A stretch of 64,000 nt of DNA from CAVPWP01 sp963709395 (GTDB taxonomy: Bacteria; Pseudomonadota; Alphaproteobacteria; Rhodobacterales; Rhodobacteraceae). Where the stretch lies: contig CAVPWP010000001.1 in assembly GCA_963709395.1 (NCBI GenBank), positions 322,206 through 386,205 of the forward strand, in the 5' to 3' direction. This document shows positions 28,828 to 37,403 of the stretch, in pieces (within the stretch, counting starts at the first letter, position 1; every line of letters begins with the position of its first letter). The position numbers were made by a program, and so were the translations under genes. A model generated the notes under the pieces. The model was not told the DNA's origin. It was given only the letters and a program-made list of their open reading frames with translations, and searched no databases.

Positions 28828-29601
28828 ATGACAAAGACCATGACCCCAAGCGACGACCGCGCCGTGCTGCGCCTCACGGGCCCCGAGACCCGCGATTTCC
28901 TGCAGGGTCTGATCACCAACGATATGGCCCGCGCGCGCGCGTCGCTGATCTACACCGCGCTCCTGACCCCGCAGGGCAAGTATCTCGCGGACTTCTTCGT
29001 GACCGACCGGGGCGAGGACGTGCTGATCGACGTCGCGGCACCGCTTGCCTCTACGCTCGCCCAGCGGCTCGGCATGTACCGGCTGCGCGCGAAGGTGACG
29101 ATCGAGGCCACGGACATCCCCGTCGCGCGCGGCACCGGTCCTGCGCCGCAGGGCGCGATGCCCGACCCGCGCGACCCGGCGATGGGCTGGCGCGGCTACG
29201 GAATCGACGCGCCCGCCGATGACGGCACCGACTGGACGGCCCTACGGGTGGCGCTTTGCATCCCCGAAACCGGGGTCGAGCTGATCCCGGACGACACTTA
29301 CATCCTCGAAGCCGGGTTCGAACGCCTGCACGGCGTCGACTTCCGCAAGGGCTGCTATGTCGGCCAGGAGGTCACGGCGCGGATGAAGCACAAGACCGAG
29401 CTGCGCAAGGGCCTCGCCCCCGTGGCGGTCGAGGGCGCGGCCCCGGTGGGCACCGAGATCACCTCGGGCGGCAAAACCGCAGGCACGCTCTATTCCCAGG
29501 CACAGGGGCGCGGCATCGCCTTCCTGCGCTTCGACCGCGCCGGGCACGACATGCAGGCCGGCCCCGCGACAGTGCGCTGGCCCGCGTCTTCTTCTGGCTG
29601 A
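28828..29601 (+). CDS. ygfZ: YgfZ/GcvT-type folate-binding protein
   Basis: This 257-residue aminomethyltransferase-fold protein supports iron-sulfur cluster assembly (IBA57/YgfZ family). Seen are LTGPETRDFLQGLITNDM near residue 16-33, LLTPQGKYLADFFV, and the diagnostic DFRKGCYVGQEVTARMKH near residue 170-187, whose cysteine defines the family. The start MTKTMTPSDD at 28828 follows AAGGAAGACC. The last five residues and the stop codon are supplied by an intergenic repeat (copy C). Confidence 0.93.
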   Translation: MTKTMTPSDDRAVLRLTGPETRDFLQGLITNDMARARASLIYTALLTPQGKYLADFFVTDRGEDVLIDVAAPLASTLAQRLGMYRLRAKVTIEATDIPVARGTGPAPQGAMPDPRDPAMGWRGYGIDAPADDGTDWTALRVALCIPETGVELIPDDTYILEAGFERLHGVDFRKGCYVGQEVTARMKHKTELRKGLAPVAVEGAAPVGTEITSGGKTAGTLYSQAQGRGIAFLRFDRAGHDMQAGPATVRWPASSSG

Positions 29602-29622
29602 AAATACCTCTGCCGGAGGCCC
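29586..29622 (+). repeat. Intergenic 3'-flank repeat, copy C
   Basis: Reads GTCTTCTTCTGGCTGAAAAT then ACCTCTGCCGGAGGC, overlapping the last codons and stop of ygfZ. It has the same orientation relative to the preceding gene as copies A, B and D. Confidence 0.75.
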
Positions 29623-29631
29623 GGACGCGCC

Positions 29632-30195
29632 TCAGGCGCGTTCGGAATACTCCATCGTCTCGGTGTTGACGATGATCGCCTCGCCGGGCCCGACGAAGGG
29701 CGGCACCATGACCTTGACCCCGTTGTCGAGGATCGCGGGCTTGAAGCTGTTGGCCGCGGTCTGGCCCTTCACCACCGGTTCGGTCTCCTCGATCGAGCAG
29801 GTGACCTTCTGCGGCAGCGTCGCGTTCAGCGCCTCGTCCTCGTGGAATTCGACCGTGATGGTCATGCCGTCCTGAAGGAACGGCCGCCGCTCGCCCAGGA
29901 TCTCGGCGGGCAGTTCGGTCTGCTCGTAGGTCTCGGTGTCCATGAAGACCAGCATCCCGTCGGATTCATAGAGGAACTGCATGTCCTTCTGCTCGAGCCG
30001 GACGCGCTCGACCTTGTCGGCGGAGCGGAAGCGTTCGTTCAGCTTCGAGCCGTTGCGCAGGTTGCGCATTTCGACCTGCGCGAAGGCGCCGCCCTTGCCG
30101 GGCTTCACATGGTCGACCTTTACGGCCGCCCACAGTCCGCCGTTGTGCTCGAGCACGTTGCCCGGGCGGATTTCGTTTCCGTTGATCTTCGGCAT
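29632..30195 (-). CDS. efp: Elongation factor P
   Basis: EF-P relieves ribosome stalling at polyproline. The 187-residue product starts MPKINGNEIRPGNVLEHNGG. The domain I loop KPGKGGAF carries Lys34, the position modified by EpmA in bacteria with a lysine here. KOW and OB domains follow, ending VNTETMEYSERA. Start and length are canonical. It is convergent with ygfZ. Confidence 0.97.
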   Translation of the reverse strand: MPKINGNEIRPGNVLEHNGGLWAAVKVDHVKPGKGGAFAQVEMRNLRNGSKLNERFRSADKVERVRLEQKDMQFLYESDGMLVFMDTETYEQTELPAEILGERRPFLQDGMTITVEFHEDEALNATLPQKVTCSIEETEPVVKGQTAANSFKPAILDNGVKVMVPPFVGPGEAIIVNTETMEYSERA

Positions 30196-30410
30196 GGTTC
30201 TACCGTCTGCGCTGGTTGATTAGGGATCGCCCGCCCCTATATCTTGCCCAACACCGCCGGGCAAGGCGGGAGATTTGGCGCGGACCGGGCAAGTGATATG
30301 CAATTGACGCATGGCTGCCATTCCAAATAAGAAAGACAGAATCGGTCGGAGAGCGTCCATAAGGGGCGTCACGCCGCGAAAAGCAAGAGCAAGAACAAAA
30401 GGACGACGAG

Positions 30411-30737
30411 ATGACTGATTTCGTTGACGGCACCGCCTTCAATCACGAGCAAGGCAACCGGGCGCGCAAACTCTTCGCCGCCGTCGTGCTCGCTGCATTG
30501 GATGACGCGATCGCCGATGACAAGAAATATGGCAACGGGCCGGAACAGATCGCCCGCTGGGCGCGCTCGCGCGACGGGCGCGAAGTTCTGAGCTGTGCCG
30601 GAATCGACCCCAATGAGCGGGTGGTCGAAGGCTTGATGAAATTCGTGGCCTCGGGTGTGCGCACCTCTGTCGCGCTGTCGCGCGAGGAAAGCGAGCGCCG
30701 CCACGCCGCCGAAGCCGCGGAACGCGAAGCGGCCTGA
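30411..30737 (+). CDS. Small conserved protein, probably DUF6280
   Basis: The 108-residue soluble protein begins MTDFVDGTAFNHEQGNRARK and contains LFAAVVLAALDDAIADDKKY, IARWARSRDGREVLSCAGID and ERVVEGLMKFVASGV, followed by a charged alanine-rich end. It matches a small family I recall as DUF6280, apparently restricted to Rhodobacterales; role unknown. It has a long leader (over 200 bases from the divergent efp gene) and a strong terminator, so it is its own transcript. Confidence 0.75.
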   Translation: MTDFVDGTAFNHEQGNRARKLFAAVVLAALDDAIADDKKYGNGPEQIARWARSRDGREVLSCAGIDPNERVVEGLMKFVASGVRTSVALSREESERRHAAEAAEREAA

Positions 30738-30763
30738 ACAACGCCATGTTTGGCGAGCTGAAG

Positions 30764-30788
30764 ACGCGCCCCCGGGGGCGCGTTTTTT
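30764..30788 (+). terminator. Rho-independent terminator
   Basis: A perfect palindrome ACGCGCCCCC / GGGGGCGCGT is followed by a run of T, 27 bases after the preceding stop codon. Confidence 0.9.
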
Positions 30789-30872
30789 GTTTCAGGTGGA
30801 GTGGCTTCAGGACGCGGTCGGACGCTCAGCCGTCCCGTACCTCCTGCGCTGCGCTGACAGCCGGAAGACGGA

Positions 30873-32018
30873 TCAGTCGAAGTCGCGGACCGTCAGGGCG
30901 CGCTCGATCTCGCGGCGCACGAGCTTGCGGATGTTGCGGGTGATCTTCTCGCCCAGCGGGCCCTGAAGTTCGTCGCGCAGCAACTCGGCCACGATCTCAC
31001 GCAGCTTCTCTTCGTCAAGGAGGATCTCGCCCACGGCGTCGAGATCGCGGGTGTGAACGTCCTCGACAGCGGCCTCCTCGGCTGCCGGGGCCTCGGCTAT
31101 GGTGGCCCTGCCGTGCGCCGGATCCTGGACCGACTTGGCACCGCCCGCGTGACGGAACTTGGGCATCGCCTCGTTGTCGTCCTGCGGCTCGGCCTGAACA
31201 TCGGTCTCGGGCTCGATCTCAGGTTCGGTCTGAGGCTCGAACACGGCGGTGTTTTCCTCGTGCGCCTGCTCTTCGGCAGCGGCGGTGTCCTCGTCGGACA
31301 CACCGTCGTCCTGCCCGGCCTCGCCATCCTCTCCGGCGTCCCCAGCGTGCTCGTCCCTGTCGGACCATTCGAATGCCGGCTCGTCCATCGGCGCGGGCAT
31401 CGGCGCGGGCGCCTCGATCGGCGTTACCGAGCCCGCCCGGTCGTGACGTGTGAAGAACAGTCCCGCCGGCAGATCGGCCAAGGTCTCGCCTGTCGGGGGC
31501 GCGTCGGGTCGTGCCTCCAGCGCACCGGCGTCGGGGTCCGACGTCGACGCCGCAAGAAACAACCCACGCCGTTGAGGCTCATCCTGCCTTGCCGGCCTGG
31601 ATGGCTCCACGGGCGTCTCTTCTGCCACATCTTCCACAGTCTCTTCGGCGCCGTCGCTGTCGATCTCGAGGTTCTCGACAGCCCGCAAGAGGTCTTCGGG
31701 CGGATCCACATGCGCGACTTCGCTGCCGTCCGGTTCGAACTCGGACGCCTGGCTGCCCACGGCGGCCTCGAGCTCGGCAATGCGGTCTTCCAGCGTCAGT
31801 CCGCGCGGTGCGGGGGGCACCGGCGCGCCTTCGCCCGCCTCGGGCTCGGCCACGCGCAAGGCCGGTGTCAGCAGAAGCCGATCGCCAGCCCCAGCACCGG
31901 AGAATCGTCCCGAAGGGGCGCCATTGGCCGGGGCATGACGGTCGGGGGTCGCCGCCACGAGCCGCCGGATCGATGCCAGAACGTCATCGTCACCGGGTTC
32001 GGATGCGGAATTCGTCAT
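30873..32018 (-). CDS. PopZ-like acidic protein (DUF2497 type)
   Basis: The 381-residue product has three parts. The N-terminal helix DDDVLASIRRLVA (about residues 9-21) resembles the EEILASIRRII helix of Caulobacter PopZ. About residues 40-320 are a very acidic, proline-rich, probably disordered linker. The C-terminal helices (LDEEKLREIVAELLRDELQG and TRNIRKLVRREIERAL) resemble the PopZ oligomerisation region. PopZ gathers chromosome-anchoring and cell-cycle proteins at the pole. The assignment rests on this architecture, not on strong identity. It lies just downstream of tolC on the same strand. Confidence 0.55.
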   Translation of the reverse strand: MTNSASEPGDDDVLASIRRLVAATPDRHAPANGAPSGRFSGAGAGDRLLLTPALRVAEPEAGEGAPVPPAPRGLTLEDRIAELEAAVGSQASEFEPDGSEVAHVDPPEDLLRAVENLEIDSDGAEETVEDVAEETPVEPSRPARQDEPQRRGLFLAASTSDPDAGALEARPDAPPTGETLADLPAGLFFTRHDRAGSVTPIEAPAPMPAPMDEPAFEWSDRDEHAGDAGEDGEAGQDDGVSDEDTAAAEEQAHEENTAVFEPQTEPEIEPETDVQAEPQDDNEAMPKFRHAGGAKSVQDPAHGRATIAEAPAAEEAAVEDVHTRDLDAVGEILLDEEKLREIVAELLRDELQGPLGEKITRNIRKLVRREIERALTVRDFD

Positions 32019-32087
32019 CTTGCTGCTCTCCTGCCCCCGACTGATGGTAACCCGATGTCCGCCTTCCAGACAATGCCCAAGGCCCGA

Positions 32088-33470
32088 TCAGTTCCGGCCA
32101 AGGCTTTGCAGGACACGGTCAAGCTGTTCGCCCTGCGGGCTGACGAAGGTGGTCGGAGCGCCCCTGACGGCGTTGTAGTAGGCGGCAGGGTCGTAGCTTG
32201 GAACGTTCAGACCCAGGTTCTGTACCGTCAGAAGCCCCGCCGAGGCCAGGATGTCGAACACTGCGGTGAACCTGTCGGTCGCCGCCGTCACCCGATCGGT
32301 CTGCGCGTTCAGCAGATCCTGTTCGAAGATCAGCACGTCAAGCGTGGTGCGCGCGCCAAGCGCCTGTTCCTCGCGCGCGCCTTCCAGCGTCAGTCGCGAG
32401 GCCTCGATCTGGGCATCGATCGCGGTGATCCGGGCATTGGCGACGTTGAGCGTCACATAGGCGTTGGCCACGCCCTGTTCGACAAGGAACTGCGTGTTGA
32501 TCAGCGCGCCGCGCGCCGCATCGCGGTTGGCCTGGGCCTGGCGGATGCTCGAGGCGATCTGCCCACCCTGGTAGATCGGACCCGACAACTCTACCCCGAG
32601 CGAAGAAAACTGGTCAAAGGAGTCGTTGACCGAACCGCGCGCCGACAGGCTCAAAGTCGGCCGCATTGATGCCTCGGCGACCTGGATGCCAAGCTCCGCC
32701 ACCGTGACCTGACGCTGCGCCTGGCGCAGTTGCGGCTGGCGCTGACGCGCGATGGCCAAAGCTTCTTCCGGGGTGGCCGGGATCGCCGGGACCGGGGGCG
32801 GCGGCTGCACATTGCTCGCCTCGATCCCCGTGGCGGAGCGATACTCCTCGCGCGCGAGTTCAAGCGCGCCGCGCGCGGCGGCCAGTTGCGACCGGGCAGC
32901 GGCCACACGGGACTCGGTCAGCGACACGTCGGTCCGGGTGATCTCGCCCACCTCGAACCGGTCCTGGTCGGCGCGCAGCTGCTCTCCCAGGACGCGGAGG
33001 TTGTTCTCGGCAAGATCCACCAGCGCGATATTGCTCAGCACGCCGGCATATGCCTGGACCGCGCGGTTCAGAACCTGCTGCTCGATCGAAATGAGCTGTT
33101 CGCGCGTGGCGAGGACGACCTCCTGCTGAAGGTTGATCCGCAGCTGCGACTGTCCGAAATCATAGAGAAGCCAGTTCGCCACCAGCGTGAAGTTGGACGC
33201 GAAGTCGCCCGCCCCCGGAACGGCGGTGTTGTCGGAATAGCCGACCTCGGCGACATAGTTGATGATCGGCCGCAAACGCGCGACGGCCTGCGCCACATCC
33301 TCGTCGGTGGCGCGCAGAAGGGCGCGGTTCTGTTCGAGAAGGCCACTGTTGGTGTAGGCGGCCACCAGTGAATCGGCGAGGCTCTGCGCCCCGGCGCCGC
33401 CCGCAGACAGGCCCAGCGTTCCGGCTGTCGCGGCGGCGACGATCCATCGTCCGAGTTTCTGCCGTCCCAT
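32088..33470 (-). CDS. tolC: TolC-family outer membrane channel
   Basis: This is the outer-membrane exit duct for type I secretion and RND efflux. The 460-residue product has a signal peptide (LGRWIVAAATAGTLGLSAGG then AGAQS). Two repeated halves follow, with coiled-coil helices and motifs such as NYVAEVGYSDN, LLYDFGQSQLRINL, DVSLTESRVAAARSQLAAA, GPIYQGGQIASSIRQAQAN and LGARTTLDVLIFEQDLLNA. The start at 33470 is preceded by GGGCAGGA; an ATG 15 bases upstream is weaker. It follows the PCMT-like gene by 40 bases. Confidence 0.95.
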   Translation of the reverse strand: MGRQKLGRWIVAAATAGTLGLSAGGAGAQSLADSLVAAYTNSGLLEQNRALLRATDEDVAQAVARLRPIINYVAEVGYSDNTAVPGAGDFASNFTLVANWLLYDFGQSQLRINLQQEVVLATREQLISIEQQVLNRAVQAYAGVLSNIALVDLAENNLRVLGEQLRADQDRFEVGEITRTDVSLTESRVAAARSQLAAARGALELAREEYRSATGIEASNVQPPPPVPAIPATPEEALAIARQRQPQLRQAQRQVTVAELGIQVAEASMRPTLSLSARGSVNDSFDQFSSLGVELSGPIYQGGQIASSIRQAQANRDAARGALINTQFLVEQGVANAYVTLNVANARITAIDAQIEASRLTLEGAREEQALGARTTLDVLIFEQDLLNAQTDRVTAATDRFTAVFDILASAGLLTVQNLGLNVPSYDPAAYYNAVRGAPTTFVSPQGEQLDRVLQSLGRN

Positions 33471-33510
33471 TCCTGCCCTACCCATTTCTAGCGCCTGACA
33501 TCCCGCGTTT

Positions 33511-34164
33511 TCAGAACACGAAGTCGCGCGCCGCTTCGAAGCCCGGCAGCACGGGGGCGGACGCGTTGAACGAAAAGCGCCAGGTGATCGCGCCGTTCTT
33601 CTTGTGGCCGATGCGACAGACCCCAAGCGCGCCTTCCATGAAGACCGCGCCGATCCGCCCGCCATCCTTGAGCTGGTCTGCGATTGCCGGCGGCAGCGTC
33701 TCGATCGCCCCTTCAAGGACGATCGCGTCGTAGGGCCCGTGCTGCGGCGCGCCATCCGCAAGGTCCCCGGCCACCATCGCGACGTTGTCGGCGCCGATTT
33801 CCGAGAGCACCGACTCGGCCTCCGCCACCCGGCCCTCGTCGTCCTCGACTGCGACGACCGCCTCGGCAAGCTGGGCGATCACGGCCGAGGAATACCCCAG
33901 CCACGGGGCGATATCGAGGACAAGCTCATCGGGTTCGATGTCGAGCGCGTCCAGCATCTTGGCGAGCGTCCGCGCCTCGATCATCACGCGGCCCTGCCCC
34001 AGATCGAGGTTGCGACCCACATAGGCCACGTCGCGCAGCGCCTTGGGCACGAACCGTTCGCGCGGCACGGACAGCATGGCGTCGATGATGGGAAACTTGG
34101 TCACATCCGAAGGCCGCACCTGCGTGTCGACCATGGTGATCCGCCGCTGTTCGTGATCGGACAT
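33511..34164 (-). CDS. Protein-L-isoaspartate O-methyltransferase family protein
   Basis: The 217-residue product contains MVDTQVRPSDVTKFPIIDAM, VPRERFVPKALRDVAYVGRN and the SAM region LVLDIAPWLGYSSAVIAQL. This is the PCMT subfamily that precedes tolC in many Rhodobacteraceae; whether it repairs isoaspartate is untested. The glycine loop is odd: DIAPWLGYS rather than the usual glycine-rich G-x-G form. The start at 34164 or 34134 (MVDTQV) is open. It is probably cotranscribed with tolC. Confidence 0.82.
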   Translation of the reverse strand: MSDHEQRRITMVDTQVRPSDVTKFPIIDAMLSVPRERFVPKALRDVAYVGRNLDLGQGRVMIEARTLAKMLDALDIEPDELVLDIAPWLGYSSAVIAQLAEAVVAVEDDEGRVAEAESVLSEIGADNVAMVAGDLADGAPQHGPYDAIVLEGAIETLPPAIADQLKDGGRIGAVFMEGALGVCRIGHKKNGAITWRFSFNASAPVLPGFEAARDFVF

Positions 34165-34281
34165 GAACTGGACTCATCGGTTCAGAAAACGTTGCTCGAC
34201 CTCTGCCACAATCCGGTGCCTGCGGCAACCGGAAGTACCCCGCAGGACCGCCCCGGACCGATGGCGTGATGCAGTCCGGCC

Positions 34282-35605
34282 TCAGAAATAGGCGAACCCG
34301 TCGCCCGTCCCGAAGTCGCCGGCCATGGCACTCCACGCCGCGTAGGTGGCCATCATGTCGGGATCGCCAGCCGAGACCCCGCCGCCGATCAGCAGGTCGT
34401 TGCCGCTGCCGCCGGTGATATGGTCGTGCCCGCCGCCACCGGCAAGCAGAAGGTCGTGTTGCACGGAAGACCCGTTCACGACGTCATCTCCACCGCCGAC
34501 CTCGATTCCTTCAAGCCCTTCGATGCCCATCAGCGCGAGATCAAGGTCGCGGGCCGCATCGCCCTCCATGCGCAGCACATCGAAGCCCGTGGTGCCTGTG
34601 TCGTCGATGAAGTCGAAGGCATCGGCGACATAGAGATCAGACCCCTCGCCCCCGTCCATCGTGTCCGCGCCCTCGCCGCCGACAAGCGTGTCGTCTCCAC
34701 CGCCGCCGAGGAGCAGGTTGTCGCCCTTGTTGCCCTCGAGCCGGTTGTCTGCCCCGTCGCCCGTGAGGGTCAGGTCGTCGACGCCCAGGAGCCGCAGATC
34801 GCTCACGCCCGAGACGATGGTCGCGCTGACCGACACCAGGACGGGCCCGTCGACCACATAGTCGAGCTTGCCGTTGCCCCCGCTCACATCGAGCCGCAGC
34901 ACGCCCGAAAAACCGCCGTGGTCGATCTCGACCAGCGCGCTGCCCGATGGCGCCATCTTCAGGGCATAGCCGCCGGGGGCCGGTGTCGTGGCCGCGGTCG
35001 CGCCCGAGGCGAAGACCGCCCCGCCGCGCCCTTCGCCGATGTCGTAGAAGAGGTTGCCGTTGGCATCGTCGAACACCACCCCGGTGACGAAGACGTCGCT
35101 GCCCGACTTGGCGAACTTCTCGGTCAGCATCGAGGCGTTCTGGCCAAGGTAGGTTCCGACCTCCTGGCCGATCCCGATCTCGCGGTAGTTTTCGTTCATG
35201 AGATTCTTGCGGTGGCCCGGGCTACAGGAAAAGGCCGCGATGGTGAGCGTCGATAGCGGCTCCTAAGTCGATCGGTCCACCACCCCACAGTGCGGCCAGG
35301 TTCTCGCCCCATCCAAAGGTTCCTGGCTCCGCATATCCAGCGGCCGCCATGCGCTGACCCGCCGTCGTCCCTCCGGCGCCGGTGTGGCTGAAGTCGTCAT
35401 TGGCCAGCATCCACAGCGAATGGTCCGTCGCGGCGGTGTTGAGCAATTCGTTGGGCGCCAGAACCTGCTTGGCTGTCGCGTCGATCTGCGCCCCGGCGAT
35501 GCCCGCGTTCAGCGTGGTGTCGTATCGCGCCGCCTCAGCCAGCGGGTCCAGCCGCCCGCGGTTGATCAGTTCGAGCAGATACTGTTCGGCAGCGGTCAGG
35601 GGCAT
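34282..35605 (-). CDS. CAP-domain protein with RTX calcium repeats (one frameshift)
   Basis: The N-terminal ~150 residues are a CAP/SCP (PR-1) domain: MPLTAAEQYLLELINRGRLD, DFSHTGAGG, TFGWGENLAAL and, after a frameshift, SPGHRKNLMNENYREIGIG. A central beta region precedes RTX-type nonapeptides (GGGGDDTLVGGEGADTMDGG and GGSGNDLLIGGG). The protein ends GDFGTGDGFAYF and lacks an N-terminal signal, as expected for type I secretion. One extra base near 35222-35236 breaks the frame; corrected length is about 440 residues. tolC upstream could serve its export, but no dedicated ABC/MFP pair is adjacent. Function unknown. Confidence 0.85.
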
Positions 35606-35782
35606 GGCAGGTTGGGTGTCCGGGTCGGGAACAGGGGGCAGAAATTATCGACACTCACACTCAACGGAAGGAACAAGACCCTGTGCGGGACGATTCGTGG
35701 CAGAAATGTGTCCAACACACAGGTGTGGGCGGATGATCGCCCATTGAACCGGCCGCGGACATGGCGTATCTGGCCGGAGGAT

Positions 35783-35853
35783 GGCGAGTTGGCGGAGTGG
35801 TTACGCAGCGGATTGCAAATCCGTGTACACCGGTTCGATTCCGGTACTCGCCT
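35783..35853 (+). tRNA. tRNA-Cys (anticodon GCA)
   Basis: Acceptor stem GGCGAGT / ACTCGCC, anticodon stem-loop with GCA inside GGATTGCAAATCC, T-arm CCGGTTCGATTCCGG, and an encoded CCA at 35854-35856. The region right after it holds a truncated gene, see findings. Confidence 0.96.
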
Positions 35854-36025
35854 CCAAATCCTTGTAAATCAGCAACTTAATTTTCCGACTGCCCTGGGTG
35901 ACACAACGTGGAGCACACGGCCCGTGGGCGTGTGAGCCTTCCCAGGCCTCTCGCGCCACTCGCCTTGGCTTCCCTTGCAAAGGTCCTGGATCAGCAAGCA
36001 ATCGAGTGTCCCAGGCCGATGGCAC

Positions 36026-36205
36026 CCCATGGAAATAGCGCATCTGTTGGGCGCAGTAGACCTGCAGCATCTCGAACTGCTTGAGTTCGTCGCGGCTGAA
36101 CAGGTTCACCTTGCGCGGAGCGTAGTCGCGCAGGATGAGATCGATGTATGTCTTGCCGAAGGACCCGGTGCCGCTGGTGATGAGGATGGTCCTGTCGTCG
36201 AACAT
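36026..36205 (-). pseudogene. N-terminal fragment of UDP-GlcNAc 4,6-dehydratase (PseB)
   Basis: From MFDDRTILITSGTGSFGKTY through RDYAPRKVNLFSRDELKQFE to QMRYFHG, about 60 residues match the Rossmann N-terminus of PseB, the first enzyme of pseudaminic acid synthesis. The homology then stops, and the frame continues into unrelated sequence and the complement of tRNA-Cys. The glycine motif reads TSGTGSFG where GGTGSFG is usual. The remaining ~270 residues of the enzyme are absent, so this is a remnant. Confidence 0.75.
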
Positions 36206-36345
36206 GCGCAGGCGCCCGCGTGAACGGGCACAGCACTGGCGTCCAATCGGGTCCGATGCCATTGCAAATTCGTGCCGCCGCCGATCAGATGTACCCGGCG
36301 CAGGCCGATCGGGATCACAGACGGATGAGAAAGGCGGGAGCGGGG

Positions 36346-37314
36346 ATGTTCACGAAAACCGAACTTCAGGACGCCGCTGTCGTCGTGGCCGGAGGGATGC
36401 CACCGACACCGCAATATGCCTGGCCGCTTCTGGGCCGGCGGCTGGGCGCCGAGGTCTGGGTCAAGCACGAGAACCACACCCCCACCGGCGCGTTCAAGGT
36501 GCGCGGCGGGATCACCTTCATCGACTGGCTGCGCCGCGCGCATCCGGGCTGCCCCGGCATCGTGACCGCCACCCGCGGCAACCACGGGCAAAGCCAGGCA
36601 CGCGCGGCGACGGCGGCGGGGCTGCGCGCGAAGGTCTATGTGCCGCGCGGCAACTCGCCGGAAAAGAACGCCGCAATGCGCGCCTTCGGCGCCGAACTGG
36701 TCGAACACGGCGCGGATTTCGACGAGGCCAGGCTCGAGGCCTTCCGCGTGGCCGAAGCCGAGGGCCTCTTCATCGTCCCGCCATTTCACCGTGAACTGGT
36801 GCGGGGGGTGGCGACCTATGCGCTCGAGCTCTTCACCGCCGTCCCGCATCTCGACACGGTCTATGTGCCGATCGGCTGCGGCTCGGGCATCTGCGGGGTG
36901 ATCTCGGCGCGCGATGCGCTGGGCCTGACGACGAAGGTGGTGGGCGTGGTCAGCGAGGGCGCGCAATGCGCCAAGCTCTCGGTCGAGGCGGGCCGGCCGG
37001 TCGAGACCGACACCGCGCGGACCTTTGCCGACGGCATGGCGGTACGGGTTCCCGTGGCGGAGGCGTTCGAGATCTACTCGAAGGGCGCCGAGCGCATCGT
37101 GGCGGTCTCGGATGCCGAGGTGGCCGAGGCGATCCGGGTCTACTTCACCGACACCCACAACCTGGCCGAGGGAGCGGGTGCCGCGCCGCTGGCCGCGCTC
37201 ATGCAGGAACAGGACCGGATGAAGGGCAAGGCCGTGGGAGTCATCCTCTGCGGCGGGAATATCGACACCGGCTGGATGCAGACCGTGCTGGCCGGCGGCG
37301 TGCCCGAGGTGTGA
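36346..37314 (+). CDS. Threonine dehydratase-like PLP enzyme
   Basis: This 322-residue fold-type II enzyme has the PLP lysine in PTGAFKVRGGITFID (about residue 51), TRGNHGQSQARAATAAGL, a VPIGCGSGICGVISA phosphate loop, and GVILCGGNIDTGWMQTVL at the end. The family covers threonine/serine dehydratase and threo-3-hydroxyaspartate ammonia-lyase; without a C-terminal ACT domain it is the catabolic, unregulated type. The start at 36346 (MFTKTELQDAA) follows GGCGGGAGCGGGG; an ATG 21 bases upstream is possible. It lies just beyond the tRNA-Cys/pseB scar. Confidence 0.88.
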   Translation: MFTKTELQDAAVVVAGGMPPTPQYAWPLLGRRLGAEVWVKHENHTPTGAFKVRGGITFIDWLRRAHPGCPGIVTATRGNHGQSQARAATAAGLRAKVYVPRGNSPEKNAAMRAFGAELVEHGADFDEARLEAFRVAEAEGLFIVPPFHRELVRGVATYALELFTAVPHLDTVYVPIGCGSGICGVISARDALGLTTKVVGVVSEGAQCAKLSVEAGRPVETDTARTFADGMAVRVPVAEAFEIYSKGAERIVAVSDAEVAEAIRVYFTDTHNLAEGAGAAPLAALMQEQDRMKGKAVGVILCGGNIDTGWMQTVLAGGVPEV

Positions 37315-37360
37315 TCGCCCTTTCAGGGCAATGCTTCCAGATACGCCCCTGCGGGGCGAG

Positions 37361-37396
37361 GCCTCCGGCGGAGGTATTTGCCGCCAGCAGAAGACG
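37361..37396 (-). repeat. Intergenic 3'-flank repeat, copy D
   Basis: On the minus strand, starting 8 bases after the thpR stop, it reads CGTCTTCTGCTGGCGGCAAA then TACCTCCGCCGGAGGC. The CCTCC-GGC-GGAGG part can form a perfect small hairpin. Confidence 0.78.
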
Positions 37397-37403
37397 CGGC
37401 CGG

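Noticed and set aside
34282..35605. CAP-RTX gene as part of a toxin secretion system
   Set aside because: No type I ABC transporter or membrane-fusion gene is near; tolC alone is not evidence of a dedicated system.
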